Assembly: GCF_018390695.1 (NCBI RefSeq)
Contig: NZ_JAHBGF010000012.1
Span: forward strand, 62,001 to 126,000
Direction of reading: 5' to 3'
DNA: 64,000 nucleotides
Source: Ancylobacter sonchi
Lineage (GTDB): Bacteria; Pseudomonadota; Alphaproteobacteria; Rhizobiales; Xanthobacteraceae
Part shown: positions 34,608-43,276 of the stretch, in pieces
Numbering within the stretch: the stretch's first letter is position 1
How the letters are laid out: every line of letters begins with the position of its first letter
Notes under the pieces: model-generated
Databases searched by the model: none
The model's input: only the letters and a program-made list of their open reading frames with translations
What the model was told of the DNA's origin: nothing
Made by a program: the position numbers and the translations under genes

Positions 34608-35822
34608 TCAGCTGTTGGAAGGCCGGCGCGGACCGATATCGGCCTCGCTCGTCGGCAGAAGGGGCGACGTGAAGGCGGGGAGCAGCGCCGGGGAGAAGCC
34701 GGGGATCGGCAGGCCGGCGCCGGAGACCGGCGCGCTGTCGGCACGGCGGGACGCCGCCGCGGGGGTGTCCGCCGCCGAGAGGGTGAGCGCGGTGGCGAGC
34801 TCTTCCGGCGTGCAGATGCCGACGACATAGGACGGGGCGCCGCCGATCACCGTGCCGCGCCGCGCATGCTTGTCGTGCAGCAGCGGCAGCAGGCTGGCGG
34901 TGGCGCTCTCGAGGCCGGCGCCGCCCTTGGCGTCGATGGCCATCATGTCCTTCATGCACATCTTGCCGGGCTCGACGCACAGATTGAGGATGGCGTCGAA
35001 CAGGGTGGGGTCGACCTCGTTGAAGAAGGTCGCCGGCACCGCCTCGCTGGGCTTCTCAAGCTCGAGATAGGCCTGGCGGGTCAGCGCTTCCGTGCTGCCC
35101 TTGGCCTCGCGGACCCAGGAGTCGAACTCCGAATCCGACATCGCCCGGAAGGCGAAGAACATCTTGGAGAAGCCGGCGCCGCTGTAATTGGCCGAGAAGC
35201 CCCGCGATTCGACGCGCTGGTTGGCCACCGCGTGCAGCTGGGTCTTCATCGCCGGCATGGCGTAGATCATGCCCGCCAGCGTCGGCACGTAGAAGGCGTT
35301 CATCACCGTGGAGGAGGTGATCTGGAAATGGATCGGCCGGTCGACCGGCACCGCCAGCTCGTTGACGGTGGCGACGCCCTGTTCGGGATAGATGAACAGC
35401 CACTTCCAATCGAGCGCGACGACGTTCACCACCAGCGGCTTGTCCTCGGCGGCGACCACGGTGCGCGAGCCGATGCGGTCCAGCGGCCGGTAGGGATCGA
35501 GCAGATGCGTGCCCATCCAGGTCATGGCGCCGAGGCAGATGATGATGAGCAGCGGCGCCGCCCAGATCACCAGCTCCAGCTGGGTGGAGTGGTGCCACTC
35601 CGGCTCGTAGCGCGCCTCGGTGTTCGCCTGGCGATATTTCCAGGCGAAAAACGCGGTCAGCGCCATCACCGGGATGATGATGATCAGCATCAGGAGGACC
35701 GAGACCACCAGGAGATCGCGCTGCTGCGCTGCGATATCACCGGTGGGGGCCAGCACCTCGAACTTGCAGCCGCCAAGTGCGGCCAGCAGCGGGAGCAGGG
35801 CGAGGAGACGGAGGCGGCGCAA
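34608..35822 (-). CDS. cyoA: Cytochrome bo3 quinol oxidase subunit II
   Basis: A 404-residue lipoprotein subunit II. From the TTG at 35822 the signal peptide ends in LLAALGGC, a lipobox with Cys at about residue 19. Two membrane segments follow, then the cupredoxin domain. The CuA ligands of cytochrome c oxidases are absent (NYSGAGFSKMFF instead), as expected for a quinol oxidase. There is no ATG in range; I prefer TTG 35822 because AGCAGG lies 6 nt upstream and the signal peptide is ideal. TTG 35891 is the alternative. The C-terminal ~60 residues are Pro/Ala/Ser-rich. Confidence 0.9.
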   Translation of the reverse strand: MRRLRLLALLPLLAALGGCKFEVLAPTGDIAAQQRDLLVVSVLLMLIIIIPVMALTAFFAWKYRQANTEARYEPEWHHSTQLELVIWAAPLLIIICLGAMTWMGTHLLDPYRPLDRIGSRTVVAAEDKPLVVNVVALDWKWLFIYPEQGVATVNELAVPVDRPIHFQITSSTVMNAFYVPTLAGMIYAMPAMKTQLHAVANQRVESRGFSANYSGAGFSKMFFAFRAMSDSEFDSWVREAKGSTEALTRQAYLELEKPSEAVPATFFNEVDPTLFDAILNLCVEPGKMCMKDMMAIDAKGGAGLESATASLLPLLHDKHARRGTVIGGAPSYVVGICTPEELATALTLSAADTPAAASRRADSAPVSGAGLPIPGFSPALLPAFTSPLLPTSEADIGPRRPSNS

Positions 35823-35898
35823 TGGAAACCTGCTATGGTTCTTGCCAAAATGGCGTTGCCAAACGCCGAACGGGTAGCTGCGGTGCAGCAAAGCGGCT

Positions 35899-35917
35899 AT
35901 TGGACAATTTGTCCAAT
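35899..35917. promoter_or_regulatory. 19-bp palindrome upstream of cyoA
   Basis: A perfect inverted repeat ATTGGACAA-T-TTGTCCAAT located 76 bp before the proposed cyoA start, in the 212-bp divergent region shared with the MHS transporter. It is a strong operator candidate for an unidentified dimeric regulator. A good -10-like TATAAT for the rightward gene lies at 35998-36003, without an obvious -35. Confidence 0.6.
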
Positions 35918-36034
35918 GCCGGCTTGCTGCATCGCACGCAATAACGACGGCGTGTGCTCCGGCAAGCCTCGCGGCTCTGCCTCGGGCCTTATGATACTAT
36001 AATCCTTGTCCTGTTCTGAATCTGAGTGAGAACG

Positions 36035-37366
36035 ATGGCGCTTCCCACGTCGACCCTTGAACGCGACGCGCGGCAAATCCACGCCGACAGCCACCGGGAC
36101 GGCGAGGTCGACCCCGGCGAAATCGCGGTCGGCGTGGTCATCGGCCGCGCCTCGGAATTCTTCGACTTCTTCGTCTACGCCATCGCCTCGGTGGTGGTGT
36201 TCCCGAAGCTGATCTTCCCGTTCGTCGATCCGCTGACCGGCACGCTCTACTCCTTCGCCATCTTCGCGCTCGCCTTCATCGCCCGCCCGTTCGGCACGGC
36301 GCTGTTCATGGCCGTCGACCGCCGCTACGGGCGCAGCGCCAAGCTGACCATCGCGCTGTTCCTGCTCGGCACCTCGACGGTGGCTATCGCCTTCCTGCCG
36401 AGCTACGAGACGCTCGGCACGCTGGTGATCTGGCTGCTCGCCGCCTTCCGCGTCGGCCAGGGCCTGGCCTGGGGCGGCACCTGGGACGGCCTCGCCCCGC
36501 TGCTCGCCATCAACGCGCCGGAGCAGCGCCGCGGCTTCTACGCCGCGCTGCCGCAGCTCGGCGCGCCCATCGGCCTCGTCGTCGCCAGCGCGCTGTTCGC
36601 CTATTTCCTCGGCAACCTCTCGGCCGAGGATTTCTTCAGCTGGGGATGGCGCTATCCGTTCTTCGTCGCCTTCGCCATCAACGTGGTGGCGCTGTTCGCC
36701 CGCCTGCGCATGGCGGTGACGCCGGACTATGTCGAGCTGTTCAAGCGCGGCGACCTCCAGCCGGCCCGCGTCACCGACACCATCCGCGCCGAGGGCAAGG
36801 GCATCCTGGTCGGCGCCTTCGCGCCGCTCGCCACCTTCGCCCTGTTCCACATGGTGACGGTGTTCCCGCTGTCCTGGGTGTTCCTGTTCACCAAGGAAGG
36901 CCCGACCCACTTCCTGATCATCGAGGCGCTCGCCGCTATTTGCGGCCTGATCGCGGTGTTCGTCTCCGGCATGATCGCCGATCGCATCGGCCGGCGTAAC
37001 CTGCTCGGCGGCTCGGCGGCGGCGATCGCGGTGTTCTCCGGCTTCGCCCCGCAGCTGCTCAGCGGCGGCTTCGTCGGCGAATCGATCTTCATGATCCTCG
37101 CCTTCATCCTGCTCGGCATCTCGTTCGGCCAGTCCTCCGGCGTCGTCGCCTCGAACTTCGCGCCGAAGTATCGCTACACCGCCTCGGCGCTGACCAACGA
37201 CTTCGCCTGGCTGTTCGGCGCCGGCTTCGCCCCGCTCGCCGCGCTGCTGCTGGCCTCGAACTTCGGCCTGCTCGCCGCCGGCGCCTACCTGCTGTCCGGC
37301 GCGATCTGCACGCTGCTGGCGCTGCGCTTCAACAAGCGCATCGAGATGGCCACCTCCGGCGACTGA
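36035..37366 (+). CDS. MFS transporter, metabolite:H+ symporter (MHS) family
   Basis: A 443-residue permease with 12 hydrophobic segments. The N-terminal signature VGVVIGRASEFFDFFVYAIASVVVFP (about residues 34-59) is that of MHS-family proton symporters, and FGQSSGVVASNFAPKYRYTASAL is in segment 10-11. MHS members move organic acids, betaines or osmolytes; substrate unknown. ATG 36035 is used; a GTG 9 bp upstream is in frame. It faces the choline-kinase-like gene across a strong terminator. Confidence 0.88.
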   Translation: MALPTSTLERDARQIHADSHRDGEVDPGEIAVGVVIGRASEFFDFFVYAIASVVVFPKLIFPFVDPLTGTLYSFAIFALAFIARPFGTALFMAVDRRYGRSAKLTIALFLLGTSTVAIAFLPSYETLGTLVIWLLAAFRVGQGLAWGGTWDGLAPLLAINAPEQRRGFYAALPQLGAPIGLVVASALFAYFLGNLSAEDFFSWGWRYPFFVAFAINVVALFARLRMAVTPDYVELFKRGDLQPARVTDTIRAEGKGILVGAFAPLATFALFHMVTVFPLSWVFLFTKEGPTHFLIIEALAAICGLIAVFVSGMIADRIGRRNLLGGSAAAIAVFSGFAPQLLSGGFVGESIFMILAFILLGISFGQSSGVVASNFAPKYRYTASALTNDFAWLFGAGFAPLAALLLASNFGLLAAGAYLLSGAICTLLALRFNKRIEMATSGD

Positions 37367-37394
37367 GACGGCTCCTCGATCCGAGGGAAGATTC

Positions 37395-37430
37395 GGCCGG
37401 CCGCGATCCGTCGCGGCCGGCCTTTTCGTT
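37395..37430 (+). terminator. Rho-independent terminator after the MHS transporter
   Basis: A 12-bp perfect stem (GGCCGGCCGCGA with TCGCGGCCGGCC), a 4-nt loop and TTTTCGTT. It ends at the stop codon of the convergent kinase gene, so it may also slow transcription from that side. Confidence 0.9.
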
Positions 37431-38329
37431 CAGCCCGCCGCCATCGCGTCGAGCTCGGCGACGGCGGCGGCGAGGCGGGACAGGTTCTCCGCCGTATAGG
37501 CGCGGTAGTCGAACGCGATCGCCGAGTGCAGCTCCGACACCATGCTCCACAGCGCCTCGCGCAGCAGCGAGGCCACCAGCATCGCCTGCAGCTTGAGGCG
37601 CAGCGCGTCGTCCGGCGTGCGATCGTAGTAGATCTCCAGCATCGTCTCGCGCTGGGCGGCGTCGAAGCCGTTATTGGAGGCGAGGCCGCCGAGATCGAAC
37701 AGCGGCGTGTTGAAGCCGCCATAGTCCCAGTCGATCAGCCACAGCCGCCGCCCGTCGTCGATGAAATTGGCCGGCAGCAGGTCGTTATGGCCGAAGACGA
37801 TCTCACTCGGCCCGACCAGCGCCTCCACCCGCTCGGCCAGCGCGGCATAGACCGGCAGCTCGGCGGCCAGCCGGTGGCCGCCGTCGCGCAGCACGTGCAG
37901 ATAGGAGCGCAACACGTGGAAGGTCCAGAAGGCCAGCGCCGGGCCGCGCAGCTGCCGCGTCACCTCGACATGCGCCCGCCGCACCAGCTCGACCACGCGC
38001 GGCAGGTTGTCCCGCACATCCGCCTCGCCATAGGTGCGCCCGTCGATGAAATCGATGACGAACAGGCCGGGCTCGCTGTAGCGCAGCGCCGGCGAGATGC
38101 CGGCCGCCTCGGCCGCCCGCGCGGCGGCGAGTTCGTTGAAGCGCATGACATTGTGCAAGGGGATGTCGTCGCCGAGCCGCACCACATATTTCCGCCCGGC
38201 ATCCTCCACCACGAAATTGGTGTTGGTGATGCCGCCGTCGAGCGGCCGCGGGTCGACGCGCCCCTGCCAGAAGGCGAGCGCGCGGATGCGGCCGGCGGCG
38301 GAAGACGTGATGGGCGCGGAAGACGACAT
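37430..38329 (-). CDS. Choline-kinase-like phosphotransferase (APH fold)
   Basis: A 299-residue small-molecule kinase. The N-lobe begins with PLDGGITNTNFVVEDAGRKYVVRLG (about residues 30-54), typical of choline/ethanolamine kinases of the LicA type. The catalytic loop is FGHNDLLPANFI and the metal Asp is in LWLIDWDYGGFNTPLFDL. ATG 38329 has GAGAGG 6 nt upstream. It is 69 bp downstream of the flavoprotein gene in what looks like a DeoR-flavoprotein-kinase operon. Substrate may be choline, ethanolamine or a related amino alcohol. Confidence 0.82.
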   Translation of the reverse strand: MSSSAPITSSAAGRIRALAFWQGRVDPRPLDGGITNTNFVVEDAGRKYVVRLGDDIPLHNVMRFNELAAARAAEAAGISPALRYSEPGLFVIDFIDGRTYGEADVRDNLPRVVELVRRAHVEVTRQLRGPALAFWTFHVLRSYLHVLRDGGHRLAAELPVYAALAERVEALVGPSEIVFGHNDLLPANFIDDGRRLWLIDWDYGGFNTPLFDLGGLASNNGFDAAQRETMLEIYYDRTPDDALRLKLQAMLVASLLREALWSMVSELHSAIAFDYRAYTAENLSRLAAAVAELDAMAAG

Positions 38330-38398
38330 GGCACGGCCTCTCGGTCCGGTGAACGCTCGGCAATCCCCGCGCCCGCAGGCAACGGGCATGCCGGATCG

Positions 38399-40849
38399 TC
38401 AGGCGAAGATGCGCTCATTGCCGGGATCGTAGAGCGGGCCGAGATGGATGCGCGCCGGCACCCGCTGCATCGCGACCTCCAGCTGGTAGTTGCCGCCGAG
38501 CAGGAAGGCGTCGTCGAGCCCGCCCTCGGCGCGGCGGACATAGCCGTAGCCGATCGGCAGGCCCAGCGTGTGGCCGAAGCCGGCGGAGGATAGCCACCCC
38601 ATGCGCTCGCCATTGCGGTAGATGGTCTCGCGGCCCAGCAGCACGACGTCGCGATCGCCGACGGTGAAGCCGGCGAGCCGCTTCTTCAAGGGGCGCCCCG
38701 CCTGCGCCTCCAGCACCTCGCGGCCGATGAAGGGCAGCTCCGAGCCGAGCTTCACCGCCCAGCCGAGCCCCGCCTCGAACGGCGTGTGGTCCGGCCCGAC
38801 ATCCGAGCCCGACGCCCAATAGGCCTTCTCCAGCCGCAGCGTCTCCAGCGCGCGATAGCCGACATTGGCGATGGCGAATTCCGCACCGGCCGCCATCAGC
38901 GCGTCATAGACGGTGACGGCGAACTCGGTCGGCAGGTGCAGTTCGTAGCCGAGCTCGCCGGCATAGGTGAGACGCAGCGCGCGCACCGGCGCGCCGGCGA
39001 GGCGGATGTCGCGCAGGCTGGCATAGGTGAAGGCCGCGTTGGAGACGTCGTCGCGGGTGAGCTTTTCGAGCAGTGCCCGCGCCTGCGGCCCGATCAGGGT
39101 GAGCACCGCATAGGCCGAGGTGACGTCGACCAGATGAGCGTCGAGGCCAGCCGGCAGATGGCGGCGGATCCAGTCGAAATCATGCATCGCCGCGCCGGTG
39201 CCGGAGACGATGTAGTAGGAGGTCGGCGACAGCCGGGCGACCGTCACGTCGCACTCGATGCCACCGCGCAGGTTCAGCATCGGCGCATAGGTGACGCTGC
39301 CCACCGGGCCGGCGACATCCGCCGCGCTCACCGCCGACAGCGCCGCCTCGGCATCGCGGCCGATCAGCAGGAACTTCGCGAAGGAACTCTGGTCGAGGAC
39401 GCCGAGCCCGCTACGTGCCGTCTGGTGCTCGCGCGCCACCGCGCCGGTCCAGTTCGGCCGGCCGAAGGTGTAGCGGTCGCGCGCCTCCTCGCCCGCGCTC
39501 GCGAACCAATTCGGCCGCTCCCAGCCGAGCTTCTCGCCGAATACCGCGCCCTCAGCCTTCAGCCGGTCATAGAGCGGCGAGCGGCGCAGCGGCCGGCCGC
39601 TCGCATGCTCCTCATGCGGCCAGGCGATGGTGTAGTGCTTGCCATAGGCCTCCAGCGTGCGCGCCCGCACCCAGGCGACGTCCTGGTGATTGCGGCCGAA
39701 GCGCAGGATGTCGACCGGCGCCAGGTCGTAGGGCGGGTGGCCGTCGCCGGCGATCCATTCCGCCAGCGCCTTGCCCGCGCCGCCGCCCGAGGCGATGCCG
39801 AAGGCGTTGAAGCCGGCGCCGACATAGAAGCCGGTCAGCTCCGGCGCCTGGCCGAGGATGAAGTTGCCGTCCGGCGTGAAGCTTTCCGGCCCGTTGATCA
39901 GCTCCTTGATGCCGGCGGTCTGAAGCGCCGGCACCCGGCCGAGCGCCAGCTCCATGATCGGCTCGAAATGGTCGAAATTCGACGGCAGCAGCTGGAAGTT
40001 GAAGCCGTCGGGAATGCCCTCCTCCGCCCAGGGGATCGGGTTCGGCTCGTAGCCGCCCATGACGAGGCCGCCGACCTCCTCCTTGTAATAGGTCAGCCGG
40101 TCGGGATCGCGCAGCGTCGGCAGGTCCGGGGTCACGCCGTCGATGCGCTCGGTGATCATGTACTGGTGCTGCACCGAGACCAGCGGCACGTTCACCCCCG
40201 CCATGGCGCCGACCTCGCGTGCCCATTGCCCGGCGCAGTTCACCACGATCTCGCAGGCGATGGGGCCGCGCGAGGTCTCCACGCTGGTGACACGGCCATT
40301 CTCGATCGTGAAGCCGGTAACCAGCGTGTCTTCGAAGATCGAGACGCCGTTCATCCGCGCGCCCCTGGCGAGCGAGGCGGTGATGTCGGAGGGGTTGGCC
40401 TGGCCGTCGGTCGGAAGATACGCGGCGCCGACCAGATCGGAGACGTCCATCAGCGGCCACAGGCGCTGCGCCTCGCTCGGGGTCAGCAGCTGCATGTCGA
40501 GGCCGAAGGAGCGCGCGGTGGTGGCCTGGCGCTTCACCTCGATCCAGCGCTCGGCGTTGCAGGCGAGGCGCAGGCCGCCATTCATCTTCCAGCCGGTGGC
40601 GAGGCCGGTCTCTTCCTCGAGCGTGCGGTACAGCTTGACCGATTCGCCGAGCAGCTGGGTGATGCCGGCATTGGAGCGCAGCTGGCCGACGAGGCCGGCG
40701 GCGTGGAAGGTCGAGCCGGAGGTGAGCTTGTGCTTCTCGATCAGCACCGTGTCGCGCAGGCCGAGCTTGCCGAGATGATAGGCGGTGGAGGTGCCGATGA
40801 TGCCGCCGCCGATGATAACGATCCGGGCCTGGGTCGGAAAGGCGGACAT
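38399..40849 (-). CDS. Dimethylglycine/sarcosine-dehydrogenase-like FAD protein with GcvT domains
   Basis: An 816-residue flavoprotein. The FAD-binding oxidoreductase domain (about 1-390) opens VIIGGGIIGTSTAYHLG and has GSTFHAAGLV, whose His49 corresponds to the covalent-FAD His of dimethylglycine dehydrogenase. A middle domain and aminomethyltransferase (GcvT) domains follow (about 440-816). Such enzymes demethylate N-methyl amino acids and give the one-carbon unit to tetrahydrofolate. CAGGAG lies just upstream of ATG 40849. The true substrate is unknown; the methylated-amine genes to the right make an N-methylated compound plausible. Confidence 0.85.
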   Translation of the reverse strand: MSAFPTQARIVIIGGGIIGTSTAYHLGKLGLRDTVLIEKHKLTSGSTFHAAGLVGQLRSNAGITQLLGESVKLYRTLEEETGLATGWKMNGGLRLACNAERWIEVKRQATTARSFGLDMQLLTPSEAQRLWPLMDVSDLVGAAYLPTDGQANPSDITASLARGARMNGVSIFEDTLVTGFTIENGRVTSVETSRGPIACEIVVNCAGQWAREVGAMAGVNVPLVSVQHQYMITERIDGVTPDLPTLRDPDRLTYYKEEVGGLVMGGYEPNPIPWAEEGIPDGFNFQLLPSNFDHFEPIMELALGRVPALQTAGIKELINGPESFTPDGNFILGQAPELTGFYVGAGFNAFGIASGGGAGKALAEWIAGDGHPPYDLAPVDILRFGRNHQDVAWVRARTLEAYGKHYTIAWPHEEHASGRPLRRSPLYDRLKAEGAVFGEKLGWERPNWFASAGEEARDRYTFGRPNWTGAVAREHQTARSGLGVLDQSSFAKFLLIGRDAEAALSAVSAADVAGPVGSVTYAPMLNLRGGIECDVTVARLSPTSYYIVSGTGAAMHDFDWIRRHLPAGLDAHLVDVTSAYAVLTLIGPQARALLEKLTRDDVSNAAFTYASLRDIRLAGAPVRALRLTYAGELGYELHLPTEFAVTVYDALMAAGAEFAIANVGYRALETLRLEKAYWASGSDVGPDHTPFEAGLGWAVKLGSELPFIGREVLEAQAGRPLKKRLAGFTVGDRDVVLLGRETIYRNGERMGWLSSAGFGHTLGLPIGYGYVRRAEGGLDDAFLLGGNYQLEVAMQRVPARIHLGPLYDPGNERIFA

Positions 40850-40923
40850 GCGCGGCTCCTGGGAAGGGCGTGAGGGGCTTTCCCCGAGCGTCGGCCACGC
40901 CCGGCCGGCATGTCAACGACATT

Positions 40924-40948
40924 CCACGACAAGCAACATTTTTCGTGG
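40924..40948. promoter_or_regulatory. Inverted repeat upstream of the FAD dehydrogenase gene
   Basis: Arms CCACGA and TCGTGG separated by 13 bp in an AT-rich stretch, directly after the DeoR stop codon and 75 bp before the flavoprotein start. It could be a DeoR operator or part of a terminator; I cannot decide. Confidence 0.4.
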
Positions 40949-41719
40949 TTATTTGTGCCCCTGCGAGGGATAGATCATCCGCACCTCGGCCGCCGCGCAC
41001 TGGGCGGCGAAGGCGGCGGGCGGCGGGCCGTCGCTCACCACCGCATCGACCGCCGCCAGCGGGCACACTTTCACCGACGCCTCGCGGCCGAATTTCGAGC
41101 GGTCGGCGATCACCCAGGTCTGCTCGGCCTGCTGCATGGCGGCGCGGGAGAACTCCGCCTCGAACAAATGGAAGTCGGCGAGTTCGCCGACGCCGGTGAT
41201 CGCCCCCACCGACAGCAGCGCGTAGCGGACCTTGAACTGGCTGATGAAGGCGATGGCGGAAGCGCCGAAGGCCGCCGCGTCCTCGCCGCCCAGTTCGCCG
41301 CCGGCCATGAACACCCGGTTGCCGTTGCGCGAGGCGAGGCGATAGGCGATCTGCGCCGAATGGGTGACGATGGTGAGCCGCGAACGGCTGGCCAGCGCGT
41401 CGGCGACATAGGCCGAGGTGGTGCCGTTGTCGAGGAACAGGCTGTCGCCGTCCTCGACGAGGTCACGCACCAGCGTCGCGATGGTCCATTTGGCGTCCTT
41501 GTTCACCTGCATGCGGCGCTGGAACGGCGGCTCATCGGCATGATCGGGCACCATGATGCCGCCATGGAAGCGCAGCAGCGCGCCTTCCTCGATCAGCGGC
41601 TGGATGTTGCGCCGGATCGTCTCCGTCGACACCGCGAGGCGGGTGGCGAGCTCGGTGATCGAGCAGGAGCCGCTGGCGCGCACCGCCTGAAGAATGTCGC
41701 TGCGGCGCTTGATCGACAT
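40949..41719 (-). CDS. DeoR-family transcriptional repressor
   Basis: A 256-residue DeoR regulator. The N-terminal HTH reads RRSDILQAVRASGSCSITELATRLAVSTETIRRNI (about residues 4-38), and the sensor domain contains the family signature DGDSLFLDNGTTSAYVADAL and later QTWVIADRSKFG. DeoR proteins usually respond to phosphorylated sugars or polyols, which fits the kinase downstream: its product may be the inducer. ATG 41719 has AGGAGG 6 nt upstream. It precedes the flavoprotein gene by 99 bp and is divergent from the GcvT-like gene. Confidence 0.9.
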   Translation of the reverse strand: MSIKRRSDILQAVRASGSCSITELATRLAVSTETIRRNIQPLIEEGALLRFHGGIMVPDHADEPPFQRRMQVNKDAKWTIATLVRDLVEDGDSLFLDNGTTSAYVADALASRSRLTIVTHSAQIAYRLASRNGNRVFMAGGELGGEDAAAFGASAIAFISQFKVRYALLSVGAITGVGELADFHLFEAEFSRAAMQQAEQTWVIADRSKFGREASVKVCPLAAVDAVVSDGPPPAAFAAQCAAAEVRMIYPSQGHK

Positions 41720-42051
41720 GGGGAGCCTCCTGCCAGCCGCGCCCGAGCGGGACACGCATTACCACACAATGCCACATCATCACGCCGCAATGTGAAGCAT
41801 CGAGGCTTCGTCCCGGCGGAAATCCACGCCTGAAGCCGGCGGAACCGGAGCCGGCCGCCGCACAGGTTCTTCATGTCGAGAAAACCTGTTTCCTTCAGAG
41901 AAATTTCATTGACAGCGACCGGCACGGGTGCAAGCATCCTCATGTTGAGTGCCCGCCGCGTGGCAGAGAAGCGCCGCGTCGCCGCCTGATCATTCCAGTG
42001 CCAATTCAGTCTTTTCGACGCAGGCCTCGCATGACGAAGGTTTCCTAAGAC
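41720..42051. promoter_or_regulatory. Divergent promoter region, deoR / GcvT-like gene
   Basis: A 332-bp non-coding stretch of lower GC than its surroundings. It contains GTTTCCTTCAGAGAAATTTC at 41888-41907, closely matching a sequence upstream of dmmA (47104), and a further GTTTCCT at 42040-42046 just before the GcvT-like start. I see no ORF worth annotating. Confidence 0.55.
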
Positions 42052-43179
42052 ATGAACGCTGCATTTCCTCGTAATTCCATTCTGAACGAACGGCATATCG
42101 CGCTCGGAACCAAGTTCGAGTCCTCCTGGAATGGCATGCCGCTGCCGCAATTCTATGCAACCGATCCTTATGACGAGGTCGCGACGGTGCGCTCGCGCGC
42201 CGGACTTATCGACGTCTCCTCGCTCAACCTGGTCAATGTGACCGGGCCGGACGCCGTCGCGCTGCTCGACGCGGTGCTCACCTCCGACATCGGCAAGATG
42301 AAGCCGGGCCAGTCGGCGATCAGCAACATCGTCGACGATGACGGATCGCTGATCGACGACGTGCTGGTCTATCGCAACGGCGCCGACGATTTCCGCCTGT
42401 CGCACGGCTCCGGCAAGCTGGAGGACGTGCTGGCCGCCTTCGCCAGCGGGCGCGACGTCAGCGTCGCCAATGACGGCGATACCCATGTGCTGTCGCTGCA
42501 GGGGCCGCTGGCGCTCGACATCCTGACGCCGCACGCCTCCATCGACCTGTCGACGCTGAAATATTTCGAGCACGCGCCGGCCGAGTTGTTCGGCCGCAAG
42601 GTGACGCTGGCGCGCGGCGGCTATTCCGCCGAGCGCGGCTATGAGGTGTTTTCCGCCGCCGCCGACACCGTGTTCCTGTGGGACGCCATCCTCGAGGCCG
42701 GCAAGCCGTTCGGCGCCATGCCGGTGTCCTGGCAGAGCCTCGACATCGTGCGCGTCGAGGGGGCGCTGCTGTTCTTCCCCTATGACATGCCGAAGGGCGA
42801 CGAGACGCCGTGGGAAGTCGGCGCCGACTGGACCGTCGATCTCGACAAGCCGGCCTTCCGCGGCAAGGAAGCGCTGATCCGCCGCAAAAGCGAGGCGCGG
42901 GTGGTCCAGCGCGGCATGGAGATCGACCATCACGAGCAGATCGAGCCCGGTGCCCGGCTGGTCAAGGACGGCGTCGATGTCGGCTCGCTCAACTCGTCGA
43001 TCTACAGCCGGCACCTGATGCGCTCCATCGCGCTGGTGCATGTGCGGCCGGATCTCGGCGCCTTCGGCACCGAGTTCGAGGTGGTCGGCCCGCAGGGCAG
43101 CTTCACCGGCCGGCTGGTCAAGACGCCGTTCTACGATCCGCTGCGACTGCGCACCCATCCGCTGGAGGAGCGGGGCTGA
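42052..43179 (+). CDS. GcvT-like tetrahydrofolate aminomethyltransferase (DmmD-like candidate)
   Basis: A 375-residue protein of the glycine-cleavage T/DmdA fold. GcvT folate-domain features include VRSRAGLIDVSSLNLVNVTGPDA (about residues 45-67) and RGGYSAERGYEVF, then a C-terminal barrel with RSIALVHVRPD. It should pass a one-carbon unit to tetrahydrofolate. Its promoter shares a motif with dmmA, and a GcvT-type gene accompanies dmm genes in some methylated-amine degraders, so a role in capturing formaldehyde from dimethylamine is plausible. It is monocistronic, ending in a terminator. Confidence 0.75.
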   Translation: MNAAFPRNSILNERHIALGTKFESSWNGMPLPQFYATDPYDEVATVRSRAGLIDVSSLNLVNVTGPDAVALLDAVLTSDIGKMKPGQSAISNIVDDDGSLIDDVLVYRNGADDFRLSHGSGKLEDVLAAFASGRDVSVANDGDTHVLSLQGPLALDILTPHASIDLSTLKYFEHAPAELFGRKVTLARGGYSAERGYEVFSAAADTVFLWDAILEAGKPFGAMPVSWQSLDIVRVEGALLFFPYDMPKGDETPWEVGADWTVDLDKPAFRGKEALIRRKSEARVVQRGMEIDHHEQIEPGARLVKDGVDVGSLNSSIYSRHLMRSIALVHVRPDLGAFGTEFEVVGPQGSFTGRLVKTPFYDPLRLRTHPLEERG

Positions 43180-43210
43180 GGCCCCTCCCCCTTGCCAGCG
43201 CCGACGACGA

Positions 43211-43241
43211 AAACGGCCGGAGCTTCCCGCTCCGGCCGTTT
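43211..43241. terminator. Bidirectional terminator between GcvT-like gene and tdm
   Basis: A 13-bp perfect stem (AAACGGCCGGAGC with GCTCCGGCCGTTT) and a 5-nt loop, 31 bp after the GcvT-like stop and 35 bp after the tdm stop on the other strand. The A/T ends of the stem let it work in both directions. Confidence 0.85.
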
Positions 43242-43276
43242 GCTTTCAGGCGTCCCGATCCTCAGGCGCGCAGGTT

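Noticed and set aside
32502-36002. Plus-strand open frame of 1166 codons opposite cyoABC
   Set aside because: It is antisense to well-recognised oxidase genes and its translation is a His/Arg/Gly/Asp-rich shadow typical of GC-rich DNA, with no family resemblance.
41928-41945. Sigma-54-like GGCAC sequence upstream of the GcvT-like gene
   Set aside because: The GG-to-GC distance is one base too long and the flanking bases do not match.
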